Source of the DNA: Megalonaias nervosa
Lineage: Eukaryota > Mollusca > Bivalvia > Unionida > Unionidae
Length of the DNA stretch: 64,000 nt
Direction of reading: 5' to 3'
Assembly (NCBI GenBank): GCA_016617855.1
Contig: JAECUM010006691.1
Location: 16,341-80,340, forward strand
Shown: piece after piece, positions 49,413 through 61,700 of the stretch
How the letters are laid out: each line of letters begins with the position of its first letter
Numbering within the stretch: position 1 is the stretch's first letter
The notes under the pieces: model-generated
Told to the model about the DNA's origin: nothing
Database searches by the model: none
What the model saw: only the letters and a program-made list of their open reading frames with translations
Program-made: the position numbers and the translations under genes

Positions 49413-49856
49413 TTTAATGCTCAGTGTGTCAGTCTATATATATAACAATTTGTTTGGGATTTTTTTTCATTCAACAGCAAATAAGTAACATCTTCTAGTG
49501 CTTTCACATCATAAACGCTCTTCAGCTAGGTACAGTATGCTTTCAAATACAGCTATCAATAAATTCAGGAAAACAAATGAATTTATTTTATACCTTTCAG
49601 CAAAATTAATTAAGATTCAAGAGAATACTTTCTAAACAAATTACAACAATGCTCAACAACAACATTAAATTGAAAAAAATTAAGGTTTTATTTTTAATTG
49701 AATTTTTCTGATATACTTCTATCTATCTTTAAATTAGTATAGGTCATATTATTTTCTTTTTCTGGTACTCGCTTCATGTTAGCCAAAGGGTTTTGCTATT
49801 TGATTCTGTTTCAACTATTACAACTCAGAAATCCAATATCAGGTATGTACCATGCT

Positions 49857-50758
49857 AAACAATCCTAATGAATTAACACTTTACATATCCATCCTAATGA
49901 ATTAACACTTTACATATCCATCCTAATGAAATAACGCTTTACATATATCATAATGAATTAACACTTTACATAAATCATCACAATGAATTAACACTTTACA
50001 TATCCATCATAATGAATTAACACTTTACTTAAATCACTATAATGAATTAACACTTTACATATCCATCCTAATGAATTAACACTTTACTTAAATCACTATA
50101 ATGAATTAACACTTTACATATCCATCATAATGAATTAACACTTTACTTAAATCACTATAATGAATTAACACTTTACATATCCATCATAATGAATTAACAC
50201 TTTACATATCCATCATAATGAACTAACACTTTACTTAAATCACTATAATGAATTAACACTTTACATATCCATCATAATGAATTAACACTTTACTTAAATC
50301 ACTATAATGAATTAACACTTTACATATCCATCATAATGAATTAACACTTTACATATCCATCATAATGAATTAACACTTTACATATCCATCATAATGAATT
50401 AACACTTTACATATCCATCATAATGAATTAACACTTTACATATCCATCATAATGAACTAACACTTTACATATCCATCATAATGAACTAACACTTTACATA
50501 TCCATCATAATGAACTAACACTTTATATGTTATAATGAATTAACACTTTACGTATGTCACAATGAATTAACACTTTACATATCCATCATAATGAATTAAC
50601 ACTTTACATATGTCATAATGAATTAACACTTTACATATGTCATAATGAATTAACACTTTACATATCCATCATAATGAATTAACACTTTACACATCCATCA
50701 TAATGAATTAACACTTTACATATGTCATAATGAATTAACACTTTACATAAATGCTGCA
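49857..50758. repeat. 29-bp minisatellite, about 31 copies, with higher-order structure
   Basis: Base unit taatgaattaacactttaca + tatccatca. In the middle (about 50010-50340) it alternates with a 30-bp variant, taatgaattaacactttact + taaatcacta, giving ~59-bp dimers. On the right side a shorter 'tatgtca' variant appears. Confidence 0.97.
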
Positions 50759-50848
50759 TAAAAGAATAATGTTGTCATAACTGTTACAATGAAATTGTAC
50801 CTAAACAATAACGTTTATTTCTATTTATATACAATACCATGCTACCTA

Positions 50849-51098
50849 GGGACCCCAGGTAGCAGAGAGGTCTAATGCACTCATTTTCACAAATAACTGA
50901 CATTTCACCTCTTTCACATTTCACCTCTGTCTGCATTGGTTTGAGTCTTGGCTCTGCCAACGTGGGTAGGTGAGAATGCTTAATAGCAGCTTCCCATAGG
51001 TCAGTGGTTGTTTTCCGGGGTTCTTCCTCCACCAAATATACTCACCACCATGTATAGCCTATCATGTGTTGAAAAATGGCATTAAACTAAAAAAGGAA
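50849..51098 (+). repeat. SINE-A copy 3, next to exon d donor
   Basis: Plus orientation and more diverged than the other copies (head ggaccccaggtagcagagag; body gggttcttcctccaccaaat; end gaaaaatggcattaaactaa). The array end lies about 15 bp from the exon d donor (51113-51112). No clear target duplication. Confidence 0.85.
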
Positions 51099-51113
51099 AA
51101 ACAAGCATATTAC

Positions 51114-51314
51114 CTTAAACTCATCTTTCTTGATGACACCCTGAGCAATGTGCTGTTTCAGTTCATGGAGTATGGTCAACATGGCAATGTTGGTCTTCCC
51201 AGCCCCTGTTGGAGCACAGATCAGCAGATTTTCATTGGTTTTGTATGCTGCCTCAAATACAACACTCTGAATCCTGTTCAGGAATTTGGTGCCTTTGAAA
51301 GCCATCTGGGCTAT
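51114..51314 (-). CDS. ASCC3: ASCC3 exon d: helicase 1 Walker A (motif I)
   Basis: Window codons 130-196. The exon carries the Q-like motif ([13 protein letters not shown]) and motif I APTGAGKT, followed by [11 protein letters not shown], all near-identical to ASCC3. The Lys-Thr of GKT is the P-loop that binds ATP phosphates. Phase 0 on both sides, acceptor TTGCAG, donor GTAATA. A SINE on the opposite strand ends about 15 bp beyond the donor. Confidence 0.97.
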
Positions 51315-51493
51315 CTGCAATGTATAAAAATATCAAATATAGTAGATATCAATGTTTGGAGTACAACATCTTACTTTGGTAGAACTAACCCCAATCACAG
51401 TATGTTAGAAGTACAACCATCACTTCGCAAATCCAGCCCTCAAAAGCTAATAAAGACATTCAATCTGGGGTTTTCTGCATGCTTTTGGAACAG

Positions 51494-51806
51494 TGTCTGT
51501 GTGTGTCTGTGATTTGGATTTTTAACACAGCTTCAACAAATTTTCAGTCATATCACTACAATGTCTGCAGCGTGACAGTTTATAGTGATGTCCAGCACTG
51601 GGGCATCATGCCGCAAACATGTGGCATGATGTCCCACCCAGTCCTAGCCGACCAGTCCTAGCACTAAACTCTTAATGCTGAGTGCCAAGCGAGGCCGCTG
51701 CTAGTACCAATTTTATAAGTCTTTGGTGTGACTCGGCCAGGGTTCAAAGCCACGACCTTCCCCATCCGAGGCGGAAGTTCTAACCACTAGGCAACTGGAG
51801 CAATCA
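51494..51806 (-). repeat. SINE-B copy 3
   Basis: Minus orientation. The tRNA-like head is at the right (ctaaccactaggcaactgga as the inverted A-box region) and the short TG tail is at the left (gtgtctgtgtgtgtctgtga). Target duplications are not clear. Confidence 0.85.
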
Positions 51807-52649
51807 GTTTTAAGAACAAAAGTGCTAAAAGCTTGCCAAGCTGGAAGTCAGATAAAGTGGTCTCTGCTTGGATAGACAGATTAGCAAAAAAAACCATCAT
51901 CATGCAACTACTGGAGTAGACAGATGTGCAAGCTTCTTGAGAGGTGCAGTTTTGGGGAGTGTTTCAGAAGGCGTGCCCATATTATAATTGAGTAAGTTTG
52001 ATCAAAGACACATAATAATTATTTTGAAAATCAGTTTCTTCTTCAACCCAATCATATTACATAAGAAAAGGTAAAAGACAGGAGGAGTTAAATCTCCTTA
52101 CCCAGGAGATGACCCTGTCTCCAGTCACCTAATGTATGTGAAGCAGCTTTGAGTTTCAAGCAGACTTATTTACCCTGTCAGTCAGTAGTTTCCCCATATC
52201 CAATCTGTAATTTTAGCCACCTAACTGTAGTCTGCCATACCAAAAAAGACAATCAGATACATGACGAGTTTTTAAGAAACTCTCAAAGTATACATTGGTC
52301 TGTTTCTAGTGTCAATGGTCCTCTAATTAGTCTAGACTCCCCTTTTTATACCAACAGCTGTCTGCATGAAATGGCTGGTACAACATAAAATCCTTTATGT
52401 GTAAATCTGACTGTTTTTATTTGATTTGTTAACAGTTAATCACAACATCATGCTCACAAAAGTCACATGGATTCGGGTCACATATATTACATCTTGGTCA
52501 GTACTCATGAATAGAGTCCCAGTCTATTTTTTGAGCATTTTTACCTCTCTCATTTTGGTGGTGATACACGAGTTAGATACAAGCATTCTTGGCACTGATT
52601 TAATGGACATTATTTATTCTTTAGTATATGAGCATTATGGTATGGTTGT

Positions 52650-52967
52650 ATGTGTGTGTGTGTGATTTCGATATTTAACATAGCTTCCACAATTTTTCAG
52701 TCATATTGCTACGATGTATTCAGTGCAGCAGTTTACAGTGATGTCTAGCACTGGGGCAACATCTGCAGACATGCAGCATCATGTCCCACCCAGTCGCATT
52801 GTCCTGACACCAGGCCGACCAGTCCTAATACTAACCTCTTAATGCTGAGCACCAAGTGAGGCATCTGCTAGTACCATCTTACAAATATTTGGTATGACTT
52901 GGCAGGGGGTTCAAACCCACAACCTCCTGCATCTGAGGTGGACACTACTTAGGCCACCAAAGCAGTC
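52650..52967 (-). repeat. SINE-B copy 4
   Basis: Minus orientation, with a tgtgtgtgtgtgtgatttcg tail at the left end and a partly decayed head at the right end (acactacttaggccaccaaa). About 850 bp from copy 3 and in the same orientation. Confidence 0.85.
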
Positions 52968-53734
52968 TGAGAATATTTTGGTGAAAGTGTACAGTGAGTA
53001 ATGTGACACTCCTGATGGTCTGAAGTGAAATCTGTGACCCACTGGACATTGTTTTAGTTTACAGTATAGCCTCTCAATAACAAATGCAGAATAACCTATG
53101 ACAAGAATTTCATGGTGAACTTTGAACTTCAAGATACTTTAGATTAGCATGATTCATAAGGATATGGACACACTGGAATGTTCAATACTCACAAACAAAC
53201 ACAGTGACTATATAGGAAAATAACTGTGATCTGAGTCCATATAATGGACTAATTTATAATCTTACAGATGCTTGAATTGAGTGCAGTGTAACATTCCTAA
53301 GCACTTCAGTAACAGAAATGAAAAGCCTAACACATGAACAGAACTCTGTCATACAGCATCTCTGCAGAAAAAGAATGCCCATAAAACCAATATCATGAAC
53401 CAATATTTCTTTTATAATATTCTGCAAAAACTATGCTGAAATCATAGTAGTAAACAGCTCAATCTGTAAAAGGTACAGGCCAACATGCATAAGAAATTTA
53501 TTTGGTCTTGGGTCAGTTGCTTGTAAGTTAAAGGGATAACCTGATCATTGTAGGAAAATAAAATGAGAGCAGAAATATCATCCCTTCTTTCTCTGTGTGG
53601 TTAAAAAAGCAAAATCTCCTTCTGACACTGCTCCAGTCCAAAGAAAAAACATTCAAAACAAAAGGCCCAATTTCCCACGAGCATGTGCCTGTGCAAGGCA
53701 ATGAAATCAGGAGCAATCATAAGAGAAATTTTCA

Positions 53735-54045
53735 AACCTATGCTAACATCACCTACTCTCAAAACTATGCTAACACCACCTACTCTCAAAACTATGTTAA
53801 ACACAAACTACTCTCAAACCTATGCTAACATCACCTACTCTCAAAACTATGCTAATACCACCTACTCTCAAAACTATGCTAAACACAAACTACTCTCAAA
53901 ACTATGCTAAACACAAACTACTCTCAAAACTATGTTTAACACCACCTACTCACAAATCTATGTGAAACACCACCTGCTCTCAGAACTATGCTAAACAACA
54001 CCTGCTCTCAGATCTATGCTAAACACCTCCTACTCTCAAAACAAT
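53735..54045. repeat. ~27-bp minisatellite, about 11 copies
   Basis: Units ctatgctaacaccacctact + ctcaaaa, with an 'acacaaactactctcaaaa' variant in the middle. The plus-strand frames it produces (SQNYANTTY repeats) are not genes. Confidence 0.93.
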
Positions 54046-54514
54046 ATATGATACCATTTCTAGCACTATAGATATCTAAAACAAACAAAAGTAAAAAAGA
54101 TGTACAGCTACATTAAAGAACTATAAAAAAATAGATAGCCATCAAAATTTTGGAGAGGAAAGGTGCTTTTCATTACCTTTGTCTTTGGTAAAATTAAATT
54201 TGAACTAATTCAAAAGCTCAGTTCACAGATAGCCAACTTAATTATTATCTATCACACCGCACCAGACCACCAACTGTAACTGAGTAATCCTAGCCAAAAC
54301 ATATGTCACATAAATGAGTCTTCCAGCTATAACAAATTTGGTTAAAAAATACTATTTCAATGTAATTAAAATATTTGTTCATTTTACCTCTGACCTCCAA
54401 CCCCCATACACCAAGGAGCCCCCAAAAAGGAAGTAAAATGTTACAACTCTCCTATGAATCATGACCATTATGCACCAAGTTTAGTCAATTACCAACAAGC
54501 ACTTCAGAAGTAAA

Positions 54515-54765
54515 TAGTAATGGATATATAGACAACAGACAGGCAAATGAAGAAATAATTACTGACAGACAGACAATAGACAAGCAAATGGAGGAGACAG
54601 TTATAGACTGACAGACAACAGACATGTATATGGAGGAGACAGTTATGGACAGACAGACAATAGAAATACAAATGGAGGAGACAGTTATCTACATACAGAC
54701 AACAGACATGTATACTGAAGAGACAGTTATGGCCAGAAAGACAACAGACATGCAGATAAAGGGTA
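54515..54765. repeat. ~42-bp minisatellite, about 6 copies
   Basis: Units ggaggagacagttatggaca + gacagacaacagacatgtatat. It seems to grow out of a sequence of the type that ends invertebrate 'caagttt..agtaatggatatatagacaacagac' repeats at 54470-54540. Confidence 0.88.
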
Positions 54766-54848
54766 GTACAATGTTTCTACCACTGTAGCACTGGGATAAA
54801 ACAACATCAAGCTACAGATATCAAGTTGAACCTTTAACCGATACATAC

Positions 54849-54974
54849 CTCATCCAATTCTGCAATGGCAACCAATTTCTCCCCAACCTGAAGAGGCGCA
54901 GGCTCTCCAGATGGGATATGCACCTCTTCATAGATTTTGTTACTGGATCTCTTGAAGTTATCTGGTAGGTACAT
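54849..54974 (-). CDS. ASCC3: ASCC3 exon c: lead-in to helicase 1
   Basis: Window codons 88-129, starting MYLPDNFKRSSNKIYEEV and ending VAIAELDE. In ASCC3 and the related Brr2 helicases, this 'LP....R....YEEV.IP' strand leads into the Q-motif region of RecA1. The Met is internal and not a start, because the exon is phase 0 on both sides and has an acceptor (TTATAG) directly before it. The donor is GTATGT. Confidence 0.93.
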
Positions 54975-55285
54975 CTATAAAAAAGCGAGAATCATTTCAA
55001 AATATATTCTGCCAACTGCAAATATATGTATGATGCATTTCTTTAAAATATAACTCAAAACTTCTAATATAATCTATGTGATCCTCAATGGAACCAATCA
55101 AATTTTGCAGCATGTCTATTAACTGCTGCCCAATCAAACAGAATACTATGGTCCATTAAGCATTTCCTTTAACAAGAGGTCCAAGTGGGCCTTATAATGC
55201 TCACTTGGCTTACATAACTTAACAGCTGACTATTTCAGCATGCAGGCTTCCACTGTATTGTAAGAACATAACCCTGTGTAAACTA

Positions 55286-55388
55286 TAGCCAAACCTGTCA
55301 ATAGTGGCCACCTATGGGTTAAAGTAAAACTCACCTTTATACACTTGTTCACCATTCAAACTTATACACAACATGCAACTAATACCAC

Positions 55389-55423
<35 letters not shown>

Positions 55424-56199
55424 GATTTATTTAACTATTCAAAAAATTTCATAAAATACATGTCTATATTGTTCTCTCCCAAAGTTATGTTCTACACAAG
55501 ATTATTGTATTCCAATCACTTTAATCCATCCATATAAATAATCACTCATGCTCAGAACAAATATCACTCATCTTTGTGTTGCCATGACAATATGCCAGTT
55601 TCACTACCAAATGACAGCTTACATATGGCTCCAAAATAAGACAGACTTTTATTTGGTCAGCTTCTATAATATCACTTAGGAACTGGTATTCACACTTCAA
55701 AATCACACAAGTCAACCAAAGCAGCTCACCAAGATCAAAAGAGTCAGCTTCCATGAGAGGCCTCCAATGAACAGGGATTAAAAAAAGCTTAGATTCTACC
55801 CACTCTCTCAAATAATAAAACTGCTTCTTTCAAATTTGACATATTGACACTCTTGAGTTGCACTGACAGTGTGACTGGAGTATGTGAGTACAAGTGAGAT
55901 AAGAAATGTTCACACATCAATCCGTATACTATTCCTTTATCTAAACATACCGTCCTCATCACACAAAAGTTCAAATTGTACACATTGAGCTGTCACTTGA
56001 TATGCTCCAAGGACCACTTAAAGCAAAGAGAAACTATTATCTGGTTATGAAACACCTGGCCACTGGCCATCAAAAGCACATGACCCTTATATACATGACT
56101 TTCAAAGAGGAAATCTGCAATTTGTGGGAGGGGGGTTGAAATGATCATTGTTACCAGATGACCACTGTATAAAGGTGACCATTGGGAGAGGTTTGACTA
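55286..56199. mobile_element. Decayed pogo-like element (0.9 kb)
   Basis: Left end tagccaaacctgtcaatagt followed by ggccacct. Right end inverted tagtcaaacctctcccaatg followed by gtcacct. TA precedes the left end (55284-55285) and the right TA is changed to CA. No transposase recognised. The (ATT)n run at 55389-55420 lies inside. Confidence 0.55.
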
Positions 56200-56584
56200 C
56201 ATCTCTCAATTTTTATATTGCATTGATTTTACCTACAGTCTGAAAAAAACTTTCAAAGTCAAAAGGCATGAATAACATGCATATCTCTAACTTGTAATCA
56301 AACTCATCCATAGTCTTGATGATATAAATCTATTTACCAAGGTTTTTCCAAATCAGACGAGAAATATAGTCTCTAGAGAAGTAACAATCTCAGTCAATCA
56401 GATCCATGATTGCCTCATTAAAATGGGGTGAACTCACTTGTCAAGAACCTGTCCAAATCCATGATGATATAAGCTTATTTACCAAACTGAAAAAATTCAA
56501 ACTAAATTCATTCTCGAGAATGATAACATGCTCAGTGAATCAGACACATGATTAACTCATAAACAAATATCAGTTAATCTAGCT

Positions 56585-57165
56585 TATAATCAAACCCATC
56601 CAACACCCTCATTAATCAACTCATCCAACATCCTCATTAATCAAACTCATCCAATATCTTCATTAATCAAACTCATCCAACACCCTCATTAATCAAACTC
56701 ATCCAACACCCTCTTGATCAGACTCATCCAACACCCTCATGATCAAACCCATCCAACCCCCTCACAATCAACACCCTCATAATCTAACTCATCCAACACC
56801 CCCATGATCAAACTTATCCAACACCCTCTTAATCAAACTCTTTCTTTGGGCCCCAAGTGGCCAAGTGGTCTAAAGCGCTCACCGTTCTGGATCACTCCCA
56901 TCTCACCTGTCTGCGTGGGTTCGAGTCCCAGGCTCGGCTAACATGGGTACATGAGAAAACCTGCCAGTAGCTTCTCGTGGGTCGGTGGTTCTTCCTGGAG
57001 TTTTCCAGGGTTCTTCCTCCACCATTAATACTAGCCGCCATGTATAGCCTATCTTGTGCTGAAAAATGGCATTAAACCCTACAACAACAACAACAACAAT
57101 CAAACTCTTCCGACACCCTCATAATTAAACTCATCCAACACCCTCATAATCAAACTCAACTACCA
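56585..57165. repeat. ~26-bp minisatellite interrupted by a SINE
   Basis: Units atcaaactcatccaacaccc + tcatta lie on both sides of the SINE-A at 56843-57097. The array therefore existed before that insertion. Confidence 0.93.
56843..57097 (+). repeat. SINE-A copy 4 (best preserved), perfect 12-bp TSD
   Basis: Plus orientation, so it gives the cleanest view of the family. The A box lies in ccaagtggccaagtggtcta, the B box in gggttcgagtcccaggc, the body includes gttttccagggttcttcctc and the end is gaaaaatggcattaaaccct plus (ACA)n. The target duplication aatcaaactctt lies at 56831-56842 and 57098-57109, cut from the minisatellite unit. Confidence 0.95.
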
Positions 57166-58206
57166 CTCTTATGATATATGACTAATTTCGACTAAGATTA
57201 ATTAATAACTTTGATCAAAATCTGATCATAAATTGAGCTGATTATGTGTGAACAAGCTCAGCGAATCAGAAGCAAGATCACCTCATTAATATTAGGAATC
57301 TCACTCATGATATAATTTGACAGATCATGATGATACATGCATGTATTCCAAGTGTGACCAAAATCCGATCAGAAATATGACCTCCAGAGTGGCAATAAGC
57401 TACGCCATCTAATAAGCTATGCCATCTGATGCAAGACAACCTCATTAATATGTGGATCTCGTTTATTATCAAACTCATCCAAGATCTCATTTATATAAAC
57501 TTATATTCCAATTCTGATTAAAACAGGACTAGATTTATGGTCTCCAATGTGGTAATAAACTCAGCCAATTAGATACAAAATCACCTGATCAACATGAATG
57601 GATCTCACTCATTATTAAATCTTTTGTCCAAGATTATGCTGACATAAGCCTATATTTCAAATCTGATTAAAATTAAAACTATGCCTCCACAGTGGTAACA
57701 AGTTCAACCAACCAAATGCAAGATGATCCCAATGACATAAAAGAACTTTGCTCACTGTTGACTTCATCCATGATCATGATGATATTTAGCTTATATACTA
57801 AGCTAGACGAAAATCATGTCAGAAATGGTAACAAGCAATTGCTGATGGACTGTTGGTCATTCCATTGGTTTTTCAAAGGCACTCTGAAGACATTATTGGC
57901 TATATCAAGCCCAGGAAACGGGATTTAAATAACTTTTGCAAGAACACATGGAGGCAGCCAACATAGGCTGGCATGGATAAGCTAACACATGCACTTTAAA
58001 ACAACCATAGTTCCAAATTATTGCTGATGCTATGAATATGGTCCAACGACAGTTGACAAATTCCTGTATATAAGACACCATCATTGTTCAGCATCATTAT
58101 TAGACTCTGCATTTGGTATCTTTGTATATAATACACAAAGTATAAAATATCTTTTTCATCAAGTCTTTTATGTTGCAAAAAATTTCATACTAGATTCTTA
58201 CATTGT

Positions 58207-58375
58207 TGGGGATCCCGAGTGGTCTAAAGCATGCATCGTTATGGATCACTGCCATCTCACTATGCATGATGCTAAGTGTCTGTGGCATGATGCCCCAGTT
58301 CTAGACATCACTATCAACTCTCACACTTCAGACATCATAGCGATTTGACCGAAAAATTGTTAAAGCTACACAACC
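58207..58375 (+). repeat. Chimeric SINE: SINE-A head joined to SINE-B tail
   Basis: Positions 58207-58260 match the tRNA-like head of SINE-A (gatcccgagtggtctaaagc; ggatcactgccatctcac). After a few bases, 58265-58375 match the 3' part of SINE-B in the same orientation (gtgtctgtggcatgatgccc; agacatcatagcgatttgac; caaccacccaccc in place of the CA tail). Neither the SINE-A body nor the SINE-B head is present. Confidence 0.82.
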
Positions 58376-58575
58376 ACCCACCCCTGTAGCTTCAATGATA
58401 GGATGGATAGGAATTAACTCTTACAAGCATTTAGTTTTAAAGTTAATGCACCTACTAGAATTTTGGCTTCAGTAAAGCCATTTAATACTCAGACAAGGTC
58501 TTTGTACTGGCTACCTCTATAAAACCATAAAAACTATGAATCACAGCTTTGAATGCTTTATTTTATATACATCAC

Positions 58576-58714
58576 CTTGACATCTCCAATGAATGCTGAA
58601 GACTGCCTGGCCTCCTGCATGGTGTCATACACATTTGGAAACCTTTCTGCAGGTGTGTACGTAGACCTTCCAGAAAAGAGAGGGACTGCTGAAGCTGTAC
58701 GCAATGCTAACTCT
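58576..58714 (-). CDS. ASCC3: ASCC3 exon b: linker before helicase 1
   Basis: Window codons 42-87. The exon completes the split Arg and continues ELALRTASAVPLF, the conserved ASCC3 'RELALRN..AVPL' segment. It then runs through YTPAERFPNVYDTMQEA, a Ser/Thr-rich linker, and ends DVK. The acceptor reads TTACAG and the donor is GTGATG, which is weak at +4/+5. Phase 2 in, phase 0 out. Confidence 0.93.
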
Positions 58715-61700
58715 CTGTAATAGAAACGCTGTGATTAGGTAGTGACTTACTTGTCAACATGCATTAAAATTACTGTTGCAAAAAGAACAGAAAGCATGAG
58801 TTTCTGCTTACAGCACAGATTTAACACTTTGCCTAATTAGTTGTATCAGTAAATGAGTGCATACAGATATGAAGCATAAATTAAACTTAAAAAATAGGGA
58901 GATAACTCTAAAAAGTGCTAATATGACAAAGCAGAATAATCAGAACACAAACTATTGTCATAATACAAATGCATAACAAGTTTCATGAAACTGATCAAAC
59001 AGTGCTGGAGTTATTAACTGAAAAAAAAGATGGATATACAGAAACAATACAAACTATGTACTGGGATAACTATTAAAAGGCAGATCAGGAAGATTCTATT
59101 TTTTACAGGACACAATATTTAGTCATGATACACAACTGTATCAAGTTTCATATAGATATTTCAAGTGAATATTAGGTAAACAAAAGTGTGATGGACAGAC
59201 AAGATGACTTCAATATACAGCTCTCCCTCAGCTGAGGTCCATAACTGCGGACTATGTTATGAAAGAACAGCACCAAGTACAGAACTGCAATATACTGAGA
59301 ATAGCATAACATGCTGAACCATAGTAAATCGGAAACTATCAAAATATGTTATATAATGGTGTTTTGAAAAGGAGACATAAAACCAAGCTTCATCTTTTCT
59401 TTCAACAATATTGTTATACATTGGTGTTATTTTTGGCTATGAAGTCCATAGTTGTACCATGTTATATCTTTTATAACGTTATAATGAAGAATGTTATAAT
59501 AAGTGAGCGCTGTGCTCTCTTTCCCCCATTCATTTGCAATTGTGTGTGTTAAGGAGTTATAATACTGTCAATAACAGAATGATGTGAAGTGTACACATAC
59601 TGCTTCTAAGTGCTACCAAGCAAACATTACTTTACCTACTGAAAATTACCTCAAGAATAATTCTGCTGCAGCTGGTAAAGCAATAAGAACATATAAATTC
59701 AGTTTTTTTAATTATTGTTCATTTCTAATTCAAAAATGTTATAAAGCTACCACCTGATCCACTTATATTATGTACAGCATCAAGAGAATTCCCATTCACC
59801 TATAATAGAACTGAATGGATTATACAAATTCAGCTTCATGGTTAGCACTTCAGATTCATGGCCCATGACTTTCTCTGAAATAATTTTACAAATTCTTGCT
59901 TCATGTATATTTTTTCAGATATTCAAAAAGGTCTTGAGCTGAACTTAATCCTTCAAAATCAGTTTCACTGACTCATGCATGCACTCTCTCCAACAAAGAT
60001 AGCAGCATCCAACTGCATTTTGAGGAAATTCCAACTTTCCCTGATGCATAATCAGCAAGTAAACATCAAATTACTATAGTAACCACATGCTTCGACATCA
60101 TGGAACTTCATTAAAAGCTTGCATTCAATATTTTTGGAACATGCTGCAATAAATGGCATTTATCAGCAGCAATTACCATCATCAGTCTAAATATGTGGAC
60201 TCCTTAATCTTTTTCATATTTGGAACAACTTATTTTCTAAACTGCAATTTTCCATAGCTCACAAAATTTCCTGACATCAGTTATGTTTTTCAAAAGCCTA
60301 ATGTTTTAAGAGACAGCATATGCCACCTATGAGCTGTCAATATATCAAAGAGCATAACATCATGACCCATGAACCCCACCTGGCACATGACCCAAGGGCA
60401 GGAATGCCACAAGAAGTGAGCAATGTATATAATAATGTTATGTATATATACTTTTTCACCCATTTGTCCACTCAGAGACATAATCCAAGAACAGGAGTGT
60501 ACCACATGATAGGTAAGAACATGATGTCATATTCAAAATATGCCTGGAAATGGTTAAGGCTCTACTGAATAATAATGGTCATACCAAGGGGCACGATTCA
60601 TGGGAGTGGTGACACGGGGCAAAAGGGAGGCTGAGATCATGTAATATTCTAAATATTAATTAAACTGAGTGAGGGATAGTGAGCATTTGTTTCATGTCAA
60701 AACACCCCTGCATATCCCCAATTAAATCCATATGTACATGGAGTCCACAGTCAAAACAATGTATAAATCTTCCTAAAACAGTGAGTACAATGGTAAACAT
60801 GCATATCTTTTGAAGATTTCATGTACTCAGTTTCACAGCAATCCAATAAAAACAGAGTGTTTGCATTCACAAAATTTTTTCATATGCAAAAACCAGCTGT
60901 AGGTCTAAAAAGGGAGTAACTGTTATAAAAATCACTGAAGCATCACAATTTGTCGTAATTCCAGGCCTGACTTTCATAAACTTTTGCACAAAACTTTAAC
61001 ATTACTGACCATAATAGGAAAGCCTGGCACTCATCATATGTTAGTCTATACACTTAGAAAAAGTATCCAAAATTTTCAGTTGAATACAGCAATTGATGTT
61101 GAATATATGTTTTAACTCAAAACTTCACAAGTGCTTACATTTTCTCACTGAAGACATTATTAACCCATGTAATATGTACAGGTGTTTCACCTAAATAATT
61201 CCTTATTTCTTGGGGGCGCACAAATAACACAGGATTAGAAAAGTGTGGAATAAATTTTCTAGCAGTGTCGGTCATACCAGCATGCACAATGAAGGGACGT
61301 GGTGAAGAGCAGATCAGTCCTCAAAACTGATCTGTTGACTGATGTAATAAATCAACAGCATATCTGTTAGCATGTTCAAAAAGAAAGTCATTGGCTAATC
61401 TACTATAGCATTGTAGCTCATCTTGTTGCTGGTTTATTGTCAATAAAACATCATATTCATAACCTCTTTTCATCATACTTGTTACTGGATTACTTCATTT
61501 CAGAAATAGGGAAAACAAGAGAGTATGCCCAAATTAACAATAGAATACTATTTACTATTAGGAAACTAGTTCACTAAAAAGATTTTTAAAAACAGTTCAA
61601 TCTGAATATTTCATATTAATTATTTCTGTTTTTAGTTTGTGATGGGGTGAGTTTCATTACATAAGTAGTTATCACTATATTCTGTTGATACTATTGACTA

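Larger units (their letters stand above)
49326..51113 (-). other. ASCC3 intron between exons d and e
   Basis: 1.8 kb made largely of three repeats: a (TA)n microsatellite at the exon e acceptor, the 29-bp minisatellite and a SINE-A at the exon d donor. About 430 bp (49420-49850) shows nothing recognisable. Confidence 0.9.
51315..54848 (-). other. ASCC3 intron between exons c and d
   Basis: Contains two SINE-B copies (51494-51806 and 52650-52967), a ~27-bp minisatellite (53735-54045) and a ~42-bp minisatellite (54515-54765). I recognise nothing in 51815-52640 or 52975-53730. Confidence 0.87.
54975..58575 (-). other. ASCC3 intron between exons b and c
   Basis: 3.6 kb. Contains (ATT)n at 55389-55420, a pogo-like element (55286-56199), a ~26-bp minisatellite split by a SINE-A (56585-57165) and a chimeric SINE (58207-58375). 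Between 57200 and 57900 there are loosely related ~120-bp segments (for example atgatgatataagcttattt-type phrases). I recognise nothing firm in them. Confidence 0.85.

Noticed and set aside
51066..51512. A 148-codon plus-strand ORF
   Set aside because: It is antisense to ASCC3 exon d, where constrained codons keep the other strand open. The minus-strand reading is the conserved helicase.
56850..56940. tRNA-Leu/Ser-like sequence with A and B boxes
   Set aside because: It is the head of SINE-A. The same head recurs at 5147-5407, 43369-43619 and 50849-51098, attached to the same body and tail, with target duplications.
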